Positions 34,063-42,991 of a stretch of DNA of 64,000 bases are shown one piece after another; within the stretch, counting starts at the first letter, position 1, and every line of letters starts with the position of its first letter. Made by a program: the position numbers and the translations under genes. Under the pieces are notes generated by a model. That model saw nothing but the letters and a program-made list of their open reading frames with translations. It had not been told where the DNA came from and made no database searches. Source of the stretch: Pseudomonas marginalis (GTDB taxonomy: Bacteria; Pseudomonadota; Gammaproteobacteria; Pseudomonadales; Pseudomonadaceae); NCBI RefSeq assembly GCF_900105325.1, contig NZ_FNSU01000003.1, positions 2,666,001 through 2,730,000 of the forward strand. Direction: 5' to 3'.

Positions 34063-34797
34063 ATGTCCGAGCCAGTCAAACTGCGCGCTCACAGCCAGGC
34101 TCACTGCAAGGATTGCAGCCTGGCTCCCCTCTGCCTGCCACTTTCGCTGAATCTGGAAGACATGGAAGCGTTGGACGAAATCGTTAAACGCGGTCGCCCG
34201 CTGAAGAAAGGCGAGTTTCTGTTTCGCCAGGGTGACAAGTTCGATTCCGTCTATGCAGTACGTTCGGGCGCGCTGAAGACCTTCAGCCTGAGCGACAGCG
34301 GCGAAGAGCAGATCACCGGTTTCCACCTGCCCAGCGAGCTGGTCGGGTTATCGGGCATGGACACCGAGATTCACCCGGTGTCGGCCCAGGCCCTGGAAAC
34401 CACGTCGGTGTGCGAAATCCCCTTCGAGCGCCTGGACGAACTGGCCCTGCAATTGCCACAACTGCGCCGTCAGTTGATGCGCGTGATGAGCCGCGAGATT
34501 CGTGACGACCAGCAGATGATGCTGCTGTTGTCGAAGAAAACCGCCGACGAGCGCATCGCCACCTTCCTGGTCAACCTGTCGGCGCGGTTCCGTGCCCGTG
34601 GTTTCTCGGCCAACCAGTTCCGCCTGAGCATGTCGCGCAACGAAATCGGCAATTACCTGGGCCTGGCAGTGGAAACCGTATCCCGTGTGTTTACCCGCTT
34701 CCAGCAGAGCGAACTGCTGGCCGCCGAAGGCAAGGAAGTGCACATCCTCGACCCGATCCAGCTGTGCGCACTCGCCGGTGGTTCCTTGGAAGGCTGA
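34063..34797 (+). CDS. anr: Oxygen-sensing transcriptional regulator Anr (FNR family)
   Basis: Global activator of microaerobic and anaerobic genes, active as a dimer when it carries an oxygen-labile 4Fe-4S cluster. The 244 residues show the cluster cysteines C15, C18, C24 and C117, a cyclic-nucleotide-binding-type fold, a long dimer helix and a C-terminal helix-turn-helix (SMSRNEIGNYLGLAVETVSRVF), whose recognition helix has the E..SR pattern of FNR binding TTGAT. AAGGATTTAAGAA precedes the ATG. Its likely targets in this window are hemN, ccoN-2 and ccoG. Confidence 0.95.
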   Translation: MSEPVKLRAHSQAHCKDCSLAPLCLPLSLNLEDMEALDEIVKRGRPLKKGEFLFRQGDKFDSVYAVRSGALKTFSLSDSGEEQITGFHLPSELVGLSGMDTEIHPVSAQALETTSVCEIPFERLDELALQLPQLRRQLMRVMSREIRDDQQMMLLLSKKTADERIATFLVNLSARFRARGFSANQFRLSMSRNEIGNYLGLAVETVSRVFTRFQQSELLAAEGKEVHILDPIQLCALAGGSLEG

Positions 34798-34876
34798 TGC
34801 AGACGCTTGCGGCCGCGCCAATCGGTGAGGCCGCAGGTATACTTCGAGTCCGTTTTCCGCCCAGGACTCTTCGACG

Positions 34877-35425
34877 ATGACTTTCGATTCGTTCGACATC
34901 AAATCCCTGATCCGCCCCGTCATCGACTTCCCCAAGCCTGGGGTGATCTTTCGTGACATCACACCGCTGTTCCAATCGCCCAAGGCCCTGCGCCTGGTGG
35001 CAGACACCTTTGCCCATCGCTATGTCGAGGCCGATTTCAGCCATATCGGCGCGATGGATGCGCGCGGCTTCCTGATCGGCTCGATCATCGCCTACCAACT
35101 GAACAAGCCGCTGATCCTGTTCCGCAAGCAGGGCAAGCTGCCGGCTGACGTGCTGTCCGAGGGTTACCAGACCGAATACGGCGAGGCCTTCCTCGAAGTG
35201 CATGCCGACAGCCTGTGCGAAGGTGATTCGGTGCTGATGTTCGATGACCTGATCGCCACGGGCGGTACCTTGATCGCGGCGGCCAACCTGGTGCGACGCA
35301 TGGGGGCGAAGATCTTTGAAGCGGCGGCGATCATTGACCTGCCGGAACTCGGCGGCTCGCAACGCCTGGAAGACATGGGCATCCCGACGTTTTGCCTGAC
35401 CCGCTTTGCCCTCACCGAGCGGTAA
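34877..35425 (+). CDS. apt: Adenine phosphoribosyltransferase
   Basis: Salvages adenine to AMP with PRPP. The 182-residue protein has FPKPGVIFRDITPLF near the N terminus and the PRPP-binding loop VLMFDDLIATGGTL at about 120, both characteristic of Apt. The ATG at 34877 starts the typical short N terminus. It is separated from anr by 79 bp and converges with recR. Confidence 0.94.
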   Translation: MTFDSFDIKSLIRPVIDFPKPGVIFRDITPLFQSPKALRLVADTFAHRYVEADFSHIGAMDARGFLIGSIIAYQLNKPLILFRKQGKLPADVLSEGYQTEYGEAFLEVHADSLCEGDSVLMFDDLIATGGTLIAAANLVRRMGAKIFEAAAIIDLPELGGSQRLEDMGIPTFCLTRFALTER

Positions 35426-35450
35426 CGGTTGCGCGGACTGACGCTATCAG

Positions 35451-35486
35451 GGGCAAGTGGATTCGCCGCACTGCCCCTCCCACATT
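35451..35486. repeat. Degenerate REP-like hairpin between apt and recR
   Basis: AGGGGCAAGTG and CACTGCCCCT form an imperfect stem around a short loop, followed by CCCACATTT as in local REP elements. It lies between convergent genes and may act as a bidirectional end of transcription. Confidence 0.5.
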
Positions 35487-35503
35487 TGATCCTGCGCTGA
35501 TCG

Positions 35504-36106
35504 TTAGAGCGCGATCGGTTTACGACCGGCGAACGAATGCGCCAACGTGCCGCCGTCCACCAACTCCAACTCGCCCCCCAGCGGCACGCCATGGGCGATT
35601 CGCGAAGTGACCAGGCCTTTGTTGCTCAGCAGTTGGGCGATGTAATGCGCGGTGGCTTCACCTTCCACGGTCGGGTTGGTAGCCAGGATCACCTCGGTAA
35701 AGGTGCCCTGCTCCTCGATACGCGCCACCAACTGCGGAATGCCGATGGCCTCCGGCCCCAGCCCATCGAGCGGCGAGAGGTGGCCCTTGAGCACGAAGTA
35801 GCGCCCGCGATAACCAGTCTGCTCCACCGCGTACACATCCATCGGCCCTTCCACCACGCACAGCAGCGTGTCGTCGCGGCGCGGGTCGGCGCATTGCGGG
35901 CAGAGTTCTTCTTCGGTGAGGGTCCGACACTGGCGGCAGTGACCCACCCCGATCATGGCCTGGCTCAAGGCCTGGGCCAGCCGGGTACCGCCGCTGCGAT
36001 CACGCTCCAGCAGTTGCAGCGCCATGCGTTGGGCGGTTTTCTGGCCGACACCCGGCAACGTGCGCAGGGCGTCGATCAGTTGGCGAATCAGGGGGCTGAA
36101 GCTCAT
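35504..36106 (-). CDS. recR: Recombination mediator protein RecR
   Basis: Acts with RecF and RecO to load RecA on SSB-coated DNA. The 200-residue protein has a helix-hairpin-helix (TLPGVGQKTAQRMALQLL), a C4 zinc finger (CRQC and CPQC), a Toprim domain (LCVVEGPMDVYAVEQTGY) and a C-terminal GEATAHYIAQLL. ATG 36106 gives the usual 200 residues; an upstream TTG is less likely. In many bacteria recR directly follows dnaX-ybaB, but here an oxidoreductase gene and a terminator separate them. Confidence 0.95.
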   Translation of the reverse strand: MSFSPLIRQLIDALRTLPGVGQKTAQRMALQLLERDRSGGTRLAQALSQAMIGVGHCRQCRTLTEEELCPQCADPRRDDTLLCVVEGPMDVYAVEQTGYRGRYFVLKGHLSPLDGLGPEAIGIPQLVARIEEQGTFTEVILATNPTVEGEATAHYIAQLLSNKGLVTSRIAHGVPLGGELELVDGGTLAHSFAGRKPIAL

Positions 36107-36172
36107 GGGCGAGTGGTCCGACAAAACAACGAGACGCGGTTTATACCCGCGCCTCGGATTAGCGTCAAATGC

Positions 36173-37207
36173 TCAATCCTGCGCGACCCGTACCACCAAC
36201 TTGCCGAAGTTGCGCCCTTCCAGCAAACCGATAAAGGCTTCGGGCGCCTGCTCCAGGCCCTCGACCACGTCTTCGCGGAACTTGATCTTGCCGTCGCGTA
36301 CCCACGGCGCCATGGCGCTGAGGAACTCCGGCTGGCGGTCACCGTAGTCGTCAAACACGATAAAGCCCTGGATCCGTACACGCTTGGTCAACAACGTGCG
36401 TTGCAGCGCCGGCAAGCGGTCAGGCCCGCTGGGCGCTTCATGGGCGTTATAGCCGGCGATCAGCCCGCACAGGGGGATGCGCGCCTTGGGGTTGAGCAAC
36501 GGCAGCACGGCGTCGAACACCTTGCCACCGACGTTTTCGAAATAAATGTCCACGCCCTTGAAGCAGGCCTGGGCCAAGTCGTCGGCAAACGTTGCGCTTT
36601 TGTGGTCGATGCAGGCATCAAAACCCAATTCGTCCACCACGTAGCGGCACTTCTCGGCACCGCCCGCAATCCCGACCACACGCAGGCCCTTGAGCTTGGC
36701 CACCTGGCCGACCACCGAACCCACCGCGCCGGAGGCAGCCGCCACCACCAGGGTTTCTCCGGCTTTCGGCTGGCCGATGTCCATCAGGCCCATGTAGGCG
36801 GTCATGCCCGGCATGCCCAGTACCCCCAGGGCCATGGACGGGCTGGCCAGGCCATTGGGCACCGGGATCAGGTTGCGGCCGTCGGAAATGCTGTGGCTCT
36901 GCCAACCGGTGGCGCCGACGACCAGATCACCCACCTCGAATTTCGGATTACGCGATTGCTCGACACGGCTGACAGCCCCGCCGGTCATCACCTCGTCGAT
37001 TTCCACCGGCGCGGCGTAGGACGGTGCGTCGCTCATGCGCCCGCGCATATAAGGGTCGAGGGAGAGGTAGAGCGTCTTCAGCAGGACCTGGCCGTCTGCC
37101 AATTCCGGCAAGGTCACCCGTTCCAGGCGGAAGTTTTCCGGCGTGGGTGCGCCTTGAGGGCGTGAGACCAGGACAATGCGCTGGTTCAAAGTCGGTTCGT
37201 GAGGCAT
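36173..37207 (-). CDS. Zinc-independent NADP-dependent oxidoreductase, MDR family (CurA/leukotriene B4 dehydrogenase-like)
   Basis: A 344-residue cytoplasmic medium-chain reductase that probably reduces alpha,beta-unsaturated ketones or aldehydes with NADPH. It begins NQRIVLVSRPQGAPTPENF, has LYLSLDPYMRGRMSD and the nucleotide-binding VAAASGAVGSVVGQVAKL, and lacks the zinc ligands of alcohol dehydrogenases. AAGGAG stands before ATG 37207. A terminator separates it from ybaB upstream, so it is likely its own unit, possibly read through into recR. The physiological substrate is unknown. Confidence 0.9.
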   Translation of the reverse strand: MPHEPTLNQRIVLVSRPQGAPTPENFRLERVTLPELADGQVLLKTLYLSLDPYMRGRMSDAPSYAAPVEIDEVMTGGAVSRVEQSRNPKFEVGDLVVGATGWQSHSISDGRNLIPVPNGLASPSMALGVLGMPGMTAYMGLMDIGQPKAGETLVVAAASGAVGSVVGQVAKLKGLRVVGIAGGAEKCRYVVDELGFDACIDHKSATFADDLAQACFKGVDIYFENVGGKVFDAVLPLLNPKARIPLCGLIAGYNAHEAPSGPDRLPALQRTLLTKRVRIQGFIVFDDYGDRQPEFLSAMAPWVRDGKIKFREDVVEGLEQAPEAFIGLLEGRNFGKLVVRVAQD

Positions 37208-37285
37208 GAAGGGCTCCTTGATCGAATCTATCGGTATAGGGTGCAGACCATGGGTGCCGCGCCAGGGTTCGATTGGATTGGCACA

Positions 37286-37316
37286 AACAAAAATGCCAGG
37301 CACGAGGCCTGGCATT
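37286..37316 (-). terminator. Intrinsic terminator after ybaB
   Basis: On the minus strand a 10-bp stem AATGCCAGGC/GCCTGGCATT is followed by TTTGTTTG. It lies just after the ybaB stop and separates the dnaX-ybaB unit from the oxidoreductase gene. Confidence 0.85.
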
Positions 37317-37339
37317 GGAGTCTAGCTAAAGCCTGGCGA

Positions 37340-37678
37340 TCAGAACGGCAGCTTCATGCCCGGTGGCAGTTGCATGCCGGCGGTCACGCCGGACATTTTG
37401 TCCTGGCTGTTGGCTTCGATCTTGCGCACGGCGTCGTTGACGGCCGCGGCGAACAGCGCCTCCAGCATTTCCAGGTCATCTTCGCCCACGCCTGGCAATA
37501 CGCTTGGGTCGATGCTCACGCGCTTGATGTCGTGACGACCGGTCATCACCACACTGACCATATCGCCACCGGCTTTACCGGTGACTTCGGCGTTGGCCAG
37601 CTCTTCCTGCATCTTGGCCATCTTTTCCTGCATCTGCTGCGCCTGCTTCATCAGGCCGGCCATGCCACCTTTCATCAT
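37340..37678 (-). CDS. ybaB: Nucleoid-associated protein, YbaB/EbfC family
   Basis: A 112-residue small dimeric DNA-binding protein. MMKGGMAGLMKQAQQMQEKM at the N terminus and LPGVGEDDLEMLEALFAAAVNDA are family hallmarks. GAGGTGA five bases before the ATG at 37678 decides the start; the next Met at 37675 is an alternative. It follows dnaX by 43 bp in the conserved dnaX-ybaB order. Confidence 0.94.
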   Translation of the reverse strand: MMKGGMAGLMKQAQQMQEKMAKMQEELANAEVTGKAGGDMVSVVMTGRHDIKRVSIDPSVLPGVGEDDLEMLEALFAAAVNDAVRKIEANSQDKMSGVTAGMQLPPGMKLPF

Positions 37679-37721
37679 GGGAATCACCTCAAAAGTACGT
37701 GGATCAATGAATAGCCCGGTG

Positions 37722-39770
37722 TCAGGACGCCTGGGGCACCGGGGCTTCGACAGGTTCAATTGTATCTTGGCGAACGACCGCCCCGAACTGCTGCATCATT
37801 TGCTGGATGAGCGGATCGCCGTGGATCGAGTCCTCAGCCTCCCGCTGGCGGTTGATACGCCGGCGGGTGGCAGCCTGGGCCGGGGTTTCCTGCTCGGGCT
37901 TGATCAACTCGATAGCGATGGTCAGCGTGCGCCCATGGTACTGGTTCAGGGCGTCGTTGAGGCGCCGCTGCTGGGTCGCGTTGAACAGCGCACTGTGGGC
38001 CGGGTCCAGGTGCAACAGCCAGTGGTCGCCATCGATGGCGATCAGGGTGCAGTTGGCGGCGATGCTGCCGGTCATGCCGGAAATCGGCAGTTTCGGGAAC
38101 AGCTCCAGCCATTGCAGGGCCAGGCCGGTGGCTGGTGCCGCAGCGGGCTCCACCTCGGGTTCCGGGGCAGGCTCGGCGGTGTGCTCGCTGGCCAGGTCGT
38201 CCAGGTAGCTGTAGGCCGAATCCATGTCCGGCTCGATGTAGTCTTCGTCCAGCGGCGGTTCGTCGTCGAGGTCGATGCCCGGGGTTGCGGCTTCGACCTG
38301 GGCCACAGTCGGCTCGGGAACCGGGGCCGTCACCCACTCGGGGGCGGCCGGTACCACGCTGTCCGGCGTCGGCGCAGGCATCGGCGTCAGCTCAGGCTGC
38401 TCACCGACGGTTTCCAGGACGGGCTCGACATAGGGCTGCTGTTCAACCTCGACCTCAGCGTCTACCGGGTCATTCCAGGGCAGGTCGACGACAGGCTCGG
38501 GCTCGACAACCGGTTCCGGCTCAACCACCGCTGCCGCCACCACCGCTGCCGGCTCAGGCGCCGGTGCAACAGGGGCAGCAACCACTGGCGCGACCACCGC
38601 CGCGCCAGCCACTGGTTTGGCGGAATCAACTGTGGCCTGGCTGATCCCCACTGGCTTTAGCGGCTGTCTCGGTGCGTCCGCCGAATCCGCCGGCCGGAAG
38701 GCCAGCATCCGCAGCAGGACCATCTCGAAGCCTCCGCGTGGGTCGGGCGCCAAAGGCAAGTCGCGACGACCGATCAGGCCCATCTGGTAGTAGAACTGCA
38801 CGTCTTCGGCCGGCAACGCCTGGGCCAGGGCCAACACGCGGTCACGGTCGCCATGGCCGTTGTCGACACCTTCCGGCAACGCCTGGGCGATGGCGACGCG
38901 GTGCAGCACATTGAGGATTTCCGAGAGCACGCCGTTCCAGTCCGGGCCTTGCTCCGACAGGTGGCGCACGGCTTCGAGCAACGCCTTGGCATCGCCCTCG
39001 ATCAGCGCATGCAGCACGTCGAACACCTGGCCGTGGTCCAGGGTGCCGAGCATGGCGCGCACATCGGCAGCCATGACCTTGCCTTCACCAAAGGCAATGG
39101 CCTGGTCGGTGAGGCTCATGGCATCGCGCATCGAGCCATCGGCGGCGCGGCCCAGCAGCCACAGTGCGTCGTCTTCGAACGGTACGTTCTCGACGCCCAG
39201 CACGTGGGTCAAATGCTCCACCACGCGCTCGGGGGTCATGTTCTTCAGGGAGAACTGCAGGCACCGCGACAAGATCGTTGCAGGCAGTTTCTGCGGGTCG
39301 GTGGTGGCCAGGATGAATTTGACGTAGGGCGGCGGCTCTTCCAGGGTTTTCAACAAGGCGTTGAAGGAATGGCTGGAAAGCATGTGCACTTCGTCGATCA
39401 GGTAGACCTTGAAGCGGCCACGGCTGGGCGCGTACTGCACATTGTCGAGCAGCTCGCGGGTGTCTTCGACCTTGGTGCGGCTCGCGGCGTCGATCTCGAT
39501 CAGGTCGACGAAACGCCCTTCGTCGATCTCGCGGCACACCGAGCAGGTGCCGCAGGGCGTCGAGGTGATACCGGTTTCACAGTTCAGGCATTTGGCGATG
39601 ATGCGCGCAATGGTGGTCTTGCCCACTCCCCGGGTACCGGTGAACAGGTAGGCGTGGTGCAGCCGCTGGCTGTCCAAGGCATTGATCAGAGCCTTGAGCA
39701 CATGGGTCTGGCCGACCATTTCGCGGAACGAGCGCGGACGCCATTTACGTGCAAGAACCTGATAACTCAT
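37722..39770 (-). CDS. dnaX: DNA polymerase III subunit tau (and gamma)
   Basis: Clamp-loader ATPase. The 682 residues start SYQVLARKWRPRSFREMVGQ and show Walker A GTRGVGKTTIARI near 45, a zinc-binding cysteine set (CLNC, CGTCSVC), Walker B LIDEVHMLS and the sensor LSRCLQF. The C-terminal third has a long Pro/Val/Glu-rich linker (about 400-560) before the polymerase-contacting tau domain. ATG 39770 was chosen because the family starts here; the frame stays open upstream for 120 codons without coding character. I found no clear A AAA AAG-type slippery site, so how or whether gamma is made is unclear. Confidence 0.95.
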   Translation of the reverse strand: MSYQVLARKWRPRSFREMVGQTHVLKALINALDSQRLHHAYLFTGTRGVGKTTIARIIAKCLNCETGITSTPCGTCSVCREIDEGRFVDLIEIDAASRTKVEDTRELLDNVQYAPSRGRFKVYLIDEVHMLSSHSFNALLKTLEEPPPYVKFILATTDPQKLPATILSRCLQFSLKNMTPERVVEHLTHVLGVENVPFEDDALWLLGRAADGSMRDAMSLTDQAIAFGEGKVMAADVRAMLGTLDHGQVFDVLHALIEGDAKALLEAVRHLSEQGPDWNGVLSEILNVLHRVAIAQALPEGVDNGHGDRDRVLALAQALPAEDVQFYYQMGLIGRRDLPLAPDPRGGFEMVLLRMLAFRPADSADAPRQPLKPVGISQATVDSAKPVAGAAVVAPVVAAPVAPAPEPAAVVAAAVVEPEPVVEPEPVVDLPWNDPVDAEVEVEQQPYVEPVLETVGEQPELTPMPAPTPDSVVPAAPEWVTAPVPEPTVAQVEAATPGIDLDDEPPLDEDYIEPDMDSAYSYLDDLASEHTAEPAPEPEVEPAAAPATGLALQWLELFPKLPISGMTGSIAANCTLIAIDGDHWLLHLDPAHSALFNATQQRRLNDALNQYHGRTLTIAIELIKPEQETPAQAATRRRINRQREAEDSIHGDPLIQQMMQQFGAVVRQDTIEPVEAPVPQAS

Positions 39771-39903
39771 CGAAAACCGTCGCAACTGGGAAGCGGAAGC
39801 GGGTAATGCTAGCGGAGCAAGGGGGAAATTGCATCCGGCACGCTCGCCTAATCTGACTAAGCTCTGCTGACTGGCCCCGAAAAGGCCTGAACCCGGAGAG
39901 TGT

Positions 39904-40665
39904 ATGCGCGTAGTCCTGGGCGCTTTATGGATGATGACCACGGCTTGCCTGGCGGCGCCTGCACCGCTGCGTTTCTCGGTTTCCGACAGTTGGGCGATGC
40001 CCATGGTGCAGGTCGAGAACGGCCGGCCTACACAGGGGATTTTGTATGATTTGATGCTGAGCCTGGCCACCCAGGTCGGCCAGCCGGCGGAATTCCACGT
40101 GCTGGCCCGCGCCCGTATCGCCACAGCCATGGGCCACGGGGATATTGATGTGCGCTGTTATGTCACCCACGCGTGGGTCGACAACCTGTCCGGCGACTAC
40201 ATCTGGAGCTTGCCTTTAATGGTGCAGCGCAATGTGCTGGTCAGTGTGCGCAACCAGCCGGTGCAGGTGCTCAAGCTGACACCCCAGCCGATCGGCACGG
40301 TGCTCAACTATCGCTATGGCGCCCTCGACCCACTGTTTGCCAGCGGCCAACTCACCCGCGACGACGCCCGCAGCGAAGAACAGGTGCTGCACAAGCTGGT
40401 GGCGGGGCGATTCAACTACGCGGTGAGCAATGAATGGATCGTCGACCGTTTCAACCAGAAAATGCCGATCAGCCAGCGCTTGCACAAAGTTGCGCTGATT
40501 GAGGAGCAAAACCTCGGCTGCATCGTGCGCAACGATCCCGACGTACCGGCCCAAAAGATCCTGCGCACCTTGCTGCGGATGAAAATGTCCGGCGAAATCG
40601 ACGACATCATCAAGCTATACACTGGCGAAGACCCGGTCCCCCTGCACGCTCCTGACAAAAACTGA
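39904..40665 (+). CDS. Periplasmic solute-binding protein, SBP family 3-like
   Basis: A 253-residue exported protein with a signal peptide (MRVVLGALWMMTTACLAAPA, cut near residue 19) and the bilobed solute-binding pattern of family 3 proteins (FSVSDSWAMPMVQVENGRP, GILYDLMLSLATQVG, GDIDVRCYVTHAW). No permease or ATPase gene is adjacent, so it is an orphan, or a sensor-like protein, not clearly part of a transporter. CCCGGAGAG precedes the ATG. It is divergent from dnaX. Confidence 0.8.
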   Translation: MRVVLGALWMMTTACLAAPAPLRFSVSDSWAMPMVQVENGRPTQGILYDLMLSLATQVGQPAEFHVLARARIATAMGHGDIDVRCYVTHAWVDNLSGDYIWSLPLMVQRNVLVSVRNQPVQVLKLTPQPIGTVLNYRYGALDPLFASGQLTRDDARSEEQVLHKLVAGRFNYAVSNEWIVDRFNQKMPISQRLHKVALIEEQNLGCIVRNDPDVPAQKILRTLLRMKMSGEIDDIIKLYTGEDPVPLHAPDKN

Positions 40666-40719
40666 CAGGCACTCCTTATAGACTCGGCGCCACACCACGC
40701 CTGTTCTCAAGGAGCCCAC

Positions 40720-41091
40720 ATGAACACCCTCGCCCATTACTTCCTGCTGTACGTCGACAGCCCGGCCACCAGTGCCAATTTCTATAGCCGCCTGCTGGAC
40801 AAGCCACCGGTGGAATTGAACCCGACCTTTGCCCTGTTCATTCTCGACAACGGCGTAAAGCTCGGACTGTGGTCGCGCCATACCGTCGAGCCGGCAGCCC
40901 AGCTCACAGGCGGTGGCGGTGAAGTCGGCTTCTCGCTGTCCGACACGGCCGCCGTGGACGCGCTGCACGACCAGTGGGTCGAACGCGGCGCCCTCATTGT
41001 CCAATCACCGACGGCCCTGGATTTCGGCTACACCTTTGTCGCCCAGGACCTCGACGGCCACCGCTTGCGCGCGTTTTGCCTGAACGACTGA
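40720..41091 (+). CDS. VOC-superfamily protein (glyoxalase/bleomycin-resistance fold)
   Basis: A 123-residue protein with the beta-alpha-beta-beta-beta pattern of VOC proteins: FLLYVDSPATSANFYSRLLD, then FALFILDNGVKLGLW and FGYTFVAQDLDGHRLRAF. It resembles the small drug- or toxin-binding members (phenazine and bleomycin resistance type), but the ligand is unknown. CAAGGAG precedes the ATG. Its last 87 bp overlap the 3' end of the opposing EamA gene. Confidence 0.85.
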   Translation: MNTLAHYFLLYVDSPATSANFYSRLLDKPPVELNPTFALFILDNGVKLGLWSRHTVEPAAQLTGGGGEVGFSLSDTAAVDALHDQWVERGALIVQSPTALDFGYTFVAQDLDGHRLRAFCLND

Positions 41092-41964
41092 CCGACAGCG
41101 CCCCTCCAGGCTGATGGCCGCCACACTGGCCAGCACGATCACAGCGCCCAGCATCACCTGCACGGCAATGTGTTCGCCCAGCAACGTCGCGGCCATCACC
41201 ATTGCCACCGGCGGGATCAGGTACATCGCCACCGACGCGCGGCTGACCTCCACATGCTTCAACACATACCCCCAGGCCAGATACGCCAAGGCGCTGGGGA
41301 AAATGCCGAGCACCAGCACCGCCACATTCTCCGCCAACGGCGCCTGCACCACTGCAGCCGGCAGGCCCGGCAGGTTCACACACAGCATCAGGGTGCCCGC
41401 CCACACCATGTAGCACGCCATGGTCAGCGGACTGTAGCGGTGGGCATAGTGCTTCTGCAGGGCGAAGTACACGCTCCACGACACCGCCGCCAGCAGGATC
41501 AACAAGCCACGCGGGTCGATCTCACCCAGCCCCTGATCCCCCCAGATCACCACCAGCACGCCGAGCAGCCCCAGCAAGACGCAGCCCCAGCGCCAGGCAC
41601 TGACTCGCTCCTTCAGGCACAAAAACGCGATCAGCACACTGAACAGCGGCGCTGACTGCGCCAGTACGCTGGACGCCGCTGCTGTTACCCATTGCTGTCC
41701 GTAATTGATCGCAGTGTGGTGCAGGAACACGCCGAAGAACCCCAGCACCAGCAGCCACGGAAAATCCCGCAGGCGCGGCCGGCCGATGCCCATCACCAGT
41801 GCCACACCGCCCATGAACACCGACGCAATCAAAAACCTTAACAACGCCAGCTGGCCGGGGCTGTAGCTGTGCAGCCCGATGTGCACGCCAATCGGCGAAT
41901 AGGCCCAACACAGGATGACGCTGGCGATGACTAGCGTAAGCTTTACAGGTGAAGGGGTATTCAT
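41005..41964 (-). CDS. EamA-family transporter, divergent from a LysR regulator
   Basis: A 319-residue inner-membrane protein with about ten hydrophobic segments and the duplicated EamA pattern (VILCWAYSPIGVHIGLHSYS, then LILLAAVSWSVYFALQKHY). ATG 41964 is preferred over an in-frame start at 42027. The last 35 or so residues are hydrophilic and are encoded in the antisense of the VOC gene; the membrane core ends before that, so the stop may have been lost and replaced by read-through. The divergent LysR gene 102 bp away probably regulates it. Confidence 0.84.
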   Translation of the reverse strand: MNTPSPVKLTLVIASVILCWAYSPIGVHIGLHSYSPGQLALLRFLIASVFMGGVALVMGIGRPRLRDFPWLLVLGFFGVFLHHTAINYGQQWVTAAASSVLAQSAPLFSVLIAFLCLKERVSAWRWGCVLLGLLGVLVVIWGDQGLGEIDPRGLLILLAAVSWSVYFALQKHYAHRYSPLTMACYMVWAGTLMLCVNLPGLPAAVVQAPLAENVAVLVLGIFPSALAYLAWGYVLKHVEVSRASVAMYLIPPVAMVMAATLLGEHIAVQVMLGAVIVLASVAAISLEGRCRSVVQAKRAQAVAVEVLGDKGVAEIQGRR

Positions 41965-42066
41965 CGACGGCGTCCAGAAACCGGGAAGGAGTGCCGTCAG
42001 TCTTGGCCCGGGCAAGGCGCACGACAATTAACCGTTTCTGACTTCTGCAATCACTGGAACTGAGCA

Positions 42067-42930
42067 ATGGAACTGGCCCAACTGAAAATGGTGCGAGCCG
42101 TGGCACAAACCGGCAGCGTGGCCCAGGCGGCCGTGCTGCTGCATTGCGTGCCGTCCAACATCACCACGCGCATCAAGCAGCTGGAAGGCGAGTTGGGCAC
42201 ACCGCTATTCATCCGGGCCGGGCGTGGACTGGCCATCAGTGCCGCCGGTGAGATTTTCCTGGATTACTGCGAGCGCATCCTGGCGCTGGTGGATGAGTCC
42301 AAACGCGCCGTGGACGCCAATGCCATTCCCCGTGGCACCTTGCGTATCGGCGCGGTGGAGTCCAGCGCCAGCGGGCGTTTGCCGCCCCTGCTGGCGGAGT
42401 ATCACCGGCGCTACCCCGATGTCAGCCTGGAACTGGTGACCGGCGCCTGGGGCCCGTTGCTCGACGACCTGCAACACCACCGCCTGGATGTGGCGCTGGT
42501 GGCCGCCGGCAACAAACGCACCAAGCTCGAACACAGCTTGGTCTACAGCGAGCGCCTGGTGCTGATCGCCAGCGCGTCCAGCGCCCCCATCAGTGGCGCC
42601 GAGGACCTCGCCGGCCGCACCCTGCTGGTATGGCCACCCGGTTGCCCGTATCGCGCCGCCCTGGAAAACTGGGTCAAGCCCCATGACTTCAAGCCGACCA
42701 TCGCCAGTTATGCCAGCTGGGGCACGATCATCGGCTGCGTCAGCGCGGGGATTGGCGTAGCGTTGGCGCCAGAGGGCATCCTGGCCCGCTATGAGCAGGC
42801 CAACCAGCTGGCGTCCTATCGATTTGAAGAGCTGGCGGCCGTGGATAACCTGTTGTTCTGGCACAAGGACACCGAGCGGCATCTGGCCAGGGATGCGTTT
42901 GCCGAGCTGTTGCGGGAGACTTTTGGCTAA
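42067..42930 (+). CDS. LysR-family transcriptional regulator
   Basis: A 287-residue regulator with an N-terminal winged helix-turn-helix (VRAVAQTGSVAQAAVLLHCVPSNITTRIKQLE) and a periplasmic-binding-protein-like effector domain from about 90 (GTLRIGAVESSASGRLPPLLAEY). It is divergent from the EamA transporter gene, the usual arrangement for a LysR protein controlling an exporter. The effector is unknown. Confidence 0.9.
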   Translation: MELAQLKMVRAVAQTGSVAQAAVLLHCVPSNITTRIKQLEGELGTPLFIRAGRGLAISAAGEIFLDYCERILALVDESKRAVDANAIPRGTLRIGAVESSASGRLPPLLAEYHRRYPDVSLELVTGAWGPLLDDLQHHRLDVALVAAGNKRTKLEHSLVYSERLVLIASASSAPISGAEDLAGRTLLVWPPGCPYRAALENWVKPHDFKPTIASYASWGTIIGCVSAGIGVALAPEGILARYEQANQLASYRFEELAAVDNLLFWHKDTERHLARDAFAELLRETFG

Positions 42931-42991
42931 CTCGCAACATGTTGTTTCGGTTATCCTCCAGCGAAATTAATTCAAAATGTAAGGGACTACC

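Noticed and set aside
37722..39770. Programmed -1 frameshift in dnaX to make gamma
   Set aside because: I looked for an A-rich slippery heptamer with a following stem near the end of the clamp-loader domain and saw none. A computed scan would be needed to exclude other signals.
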